64,000 nucleotides of DNA. It comes from Sequoia sempervirens. Its lineage: Eukaryota; Streptophyta; Pinopsida; Cupressales; Cupressaceae. Where the stretch lies: positions 28,883-92,882 of the forward strand of contig VDFB02115099.1 in assembly GCA_007258455.2 (NCBI GenBank), in the 5' to 3' direction. The notes under the pieces were generated by a model. It had not been told where the DNA came from and searched no databases. It saw nothing but the letters and a program-made list of their open reading frames with translations. Below are positions 61,054 through 64,000 of this stretch, piece after piece. A program made the position numbers and the translations under genes. Positions within the stretch are counted from its first letter, which is position 1. Each line of letters starts with the position of its first letter.

Positions 61054-64000
61054 ATTTTTTGGCAACTCTATTGGGAAACAAGATACAACAAGCCATGCTT
61101 ACAAGCAAAAGATCATATCACTTTCAACTAAAGGTTTTTCATCCTAGCCAATAATGTATACATCTAATCATGGATGAAGGTAGGGCTTCTTAATCTTGTT
61201 TTATAGATGCTTCCTCAAGCACATACAAGAGAAGGTTCACCTTTACAAACAATTCAAGGGCTCATTAATATTTTTGTAGGAAATCAAGATCCAAATAAAT
61301 AACTTCTTCAAGCAATGGGTGATAATACCTGTGATGATAATGGTCCCAATGATCAACTTCCACTTCCATTGCTATGGGGAGCAACTACTAGTCCCTTGGT
61401 ACTTGCAGTTCAACATGATTTTCCAATAGACTCAAGGAAGAATTTTCCAAAATTTCATGGTGATAACATGTAGCGCCCTAACAAAGCATATCTCAACTTT
61501 CACCATAACCTACAACATTCTTGGAGTTGCACACAAAGATGTTGCAATCAAACTTTTTGTCGAAAGCCTAGATATAGAAAAAACATATCGGTTCCATCAT
61601 CTCACTGCAAGTAGCATTACCAACTGGGAGGTCATGTGTCTCAACTCTTTAATGCAAAGAAAGTAAGAACTGAACCCATGAGAGAGTTTGTCACAAGATT
61701 CAACTAACTTGTTGGAAGAACCAATAATATTTAAGGTGTTCTCCACAAATCCATTTGAGCTGATTCATCAATGCCCTTCCATCAAAAATTGTTTTTTTAA
61801 TCAAAACTTGTAAAATTGATGAGCTTGAAGACACCTAGGCACAAGCAATCAAGCTTGAAGATGATATGATCAACACAAAAGAAATCATAAAATACTCCAT
61901 CAGGCTAATGGTCCCAAAATCAGCAACTTCCCTCCAACAACAAGTGGTGATGATATGACAAACATGAAGAGGCAATTTCAGCAAAATAGTCCAACTCAAT
62001 ACTATAAAGGAAATCTTCAAAGGAACAACAAATACGATTGTTTCAAATTATCTCCTCCACCTAAAAGGTTTGCCTTGGAGGGACCTCCTGATGATGACAT
62101 AAATAATTTTTTCTCTTATGAGATACCATGATACTCAACATTGTTCAAACATGCACCAAATGATGCAACTCTTAGCAACTTCCAAGTCAGATTATCAAAG
62201 GTTCTCAAGCGACCTACAACTTCTTAGAGATGAGCCCAATGGCCACTCTATGCTAGGTTATATTCAAAATGAACTAGTTTATGCCGCAAAGATAAACACA
62301 TTTAATGATTATGCATGTTTGTGGAATCAAGCAATTGTGAAAGGACAAAGATTTGAAGAGAATAATACATGAAAAGCATTCATGGGAGAAGTCATTATTG
62401 GTGTCTTGTTTTCAAGTGCCTACATTCATTCCTTCATTGACAAATCAGGTGGATTTTCCTATTCATTTCTCATGCCTTGACCATTTTCTATGAAGCAGAA
62501 ACTTTTGTGTTGGTAGAAAGTGCATCTCACTTGTTTGTCAACTAAGATAAAGACTCCCAAGCATTTGCAAAGCATGATGAGGATCCAGCTAATTTCCTTC
62601 AGCAACAAGGCACTAGCTACACAATAGACGAAAATGCATCAAAAGGGTTCTTATTTGCATTTGAGAGATTACTTGGAGAAAATACTCAAGACAAAATTGA
62701 ACCTAGAACTGAGCATTCGAAAGTAATTAGTGAGTTCATGGCAAGTTTAGACAGATCTAAAGAAGAAAAATGGTTGATCAACAAAGATAGTAGTTGTGAA
62801 ATTAATGGTGAAGAATCTAATTGATTCCTCCCACTCAGGGACATTTTCCTTGAAGCAATTGCAATGATAGAACTAAAGAGATCCAATTTGTCCAAGGCCC
62901 ACCATTATGGGATGATGAAAGACGAAGTTTGTCACCAAAGGATGATTGTTTGCTTCAACACATTTACTTTGATAAAGATCTAATCCTTTAAAATTCAGAC
63001 TTGGATGGTTGTAAGATGAAGATTCAGTAAAACAAAATGTTGGATAAGGGTTGCAAGCCCAAGGTACACAGCTAATACCAATTGTGGATCTAGAATTCAA
63101 GAGTGAGCAATGGAAATTTTTCTTCAACATCTTCAGCGTTTCTCAGAGGACTATGTTTTAACTAAGTTCAGGATTGAGTATGCCAAAGAGGATTAAATCA
63201 GAAATGTAAAGACCATTATTCCCATAGATGTGCTGAAGCTGCAAGATCTTGTTGGCTATCTTGAAAAGGAGGCACAATATCTTCACTCACAGGAGAGGTT
63301 TTTCCTTGAAGAAAAGTACTATTTAAAAATGCCTAACATGAATCACTTCATCCTGAACTTCTCACTATATGTATTATGATCATTCCTACTCACTTGAATC
63401 TTGGGTTTTCAAGAAACATTTAAAAATATGTTCAAAATATGAGTTGTCATGATTAGAGAACAGACTCAAACATTTTCCCAGCTCATTAACGGCTTTGTCT
63501 AGCCATGTATTTCCTTTCTGTCTGTAGGTAGGAAGGTAGTGTTATTTCTTGAGTTCATCATGTTGTAATGCTTTTTACTTTCATGTAATATGTTTGCTTA
63601 TTGGTCTATTTTAGGTTAGGTGTTTGAATAGGCTCGACTCTATTGCCCACAAATAAGACAATGGTCACTTGCATTTCCAATGATTCTAAAATTCTCCTAT
63701 GGCCCAAGTAAGCACCATGGTCCCCAAAAAGAGCCAATGTTAGTACCAAATTTAGTACCCCTACGAATCTAGCAAAATTTTCTAGTGAAAAAGCAAGATT
63801 TTCATGATTTAGGCCAACCTATACTATAGTAGAAAACAACTATGTTCAACCTGAGTTTTCCCAAATAGAGCCGACTAAGTCTTTAATAATGTTGTTTTTG
63901 TGTATTTACATGACTTGAAGTTGTCTATTTTATGTCATCCATCTACAGCAGTATTCTAAAGGTGATGAACAGCAGATTCAGCATGCAAAAGCAGGATAAA
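61054..64000 (+). mobile_element. gypsy internal region with decayed gag, runs off right edge
   Basis: After the primer-site-like stretch at 61055, the plus strand at 61400-61720 shows a gypsy gag in shifting frames: KNFPKFHGD, then YNILGVAHKDVAIKLFVESL, HHLTASSITNW and a MREFVTRFN segment. These match the retrotransposon gag core. Stops at about 61473 and 61664 and several frame changes inactivate it. From 62100 on only short frames remain; 63220-63320 (KLQDLVGYLEKEAQYL) looks coding but is not recognised. No protease or RT is visible, so either the element is a gag-only derivative or pol lies beyond the edge. Confidence 0.6.
61400..61720 (+). pseudogene. gypsy gag core remnant
   Basis: The best frame is 61457-61666, with the order ILGV..DVAIKLFVESL..ASSITNWE typical of plant Ty3/gypsy gag proteins. 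The upstream KFHGDN motif is in another frame and ends in a stop. It is non-functional. Confidence 0.65.

Overview
The window looks like nuclear DNA of a seed plant, most likely a conifer or other gymnosperm. The only confidently recognised host gene is CPSF73-I (CPSF3), the cleavage endonuclease of pre-mRNA 3'-end processing. It lies on the minus strand, is split by a long repeat-filled intron, and is present as two partial copies. Nearly everything else is transposable-element sequence: copia and gypsy LTR elements, a LINE, small TIR elements and a hammerhead-bearing insertion. The conifer assignment is an inference from long introns, nested decayed LTR elements and a Penelope-like hammerhead motif.

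Layout. 1-7361 (minus): 5' part of CPSF73-I copy 1, with exons at 7361-7230, 6724-6627, 215-170 and 76-1, running off the left edge. 3650-5290: probable gypsy solo LTR inside intron 2. 7404-9119: upstream region with short tandem repeats. 9120-24059: an old minus-strand copia element whose 5' LTR carries four later insertions: a TIR element, an unclassified block, a hammerhead-bearing element, and a 3.1-kb non-autonomous LTR element. A fifth insertion seems to separate its integrase and RT regions. 27350-29330: LINE remnant (minus). 32461-34499 (minus): 3' part of CPSF73-I copy 2 (exons 3-5). 34285-37864 repeats 1-3577 at roughly 3% divergence. 39440-46190: a 6.75-kb copia element (plus) with 3% LTR divergence, several stop codons and an antisense solo LTR in its integrase. 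48378-49665: solo LTR. 50199-50694 and 56936-57735: tandem duplications. 54293-55147 and 59841-60698: two members of one small hAT-like family. 58555-64000: gypsy-like LTR, primer site and decayed gag.

How it fits together. CPSF73-I copy 1 has the start and the first metal-binding residues; copy 2 has the 3' half, including the remaining metallo-beta-lactamase and beta-CASP motifs, in an uninterrupted 1626-bp exon. Neither copy is complete inside the window. Splicing phases are compatible at every junction seen, and a full set of five exons would give about 683 codons, close to the family length. Copy 2 has no exons 1-2 in the window, because the duplication ends in intron 2. The insertions can be ordered by nesting and LTR divergence: the 9-24 kb copia is oldest, the 39-46 kb copia (3.1% between LTRs) is younger, and the nested 20.7-23.8 kb element (about 1.7%) is youngest.
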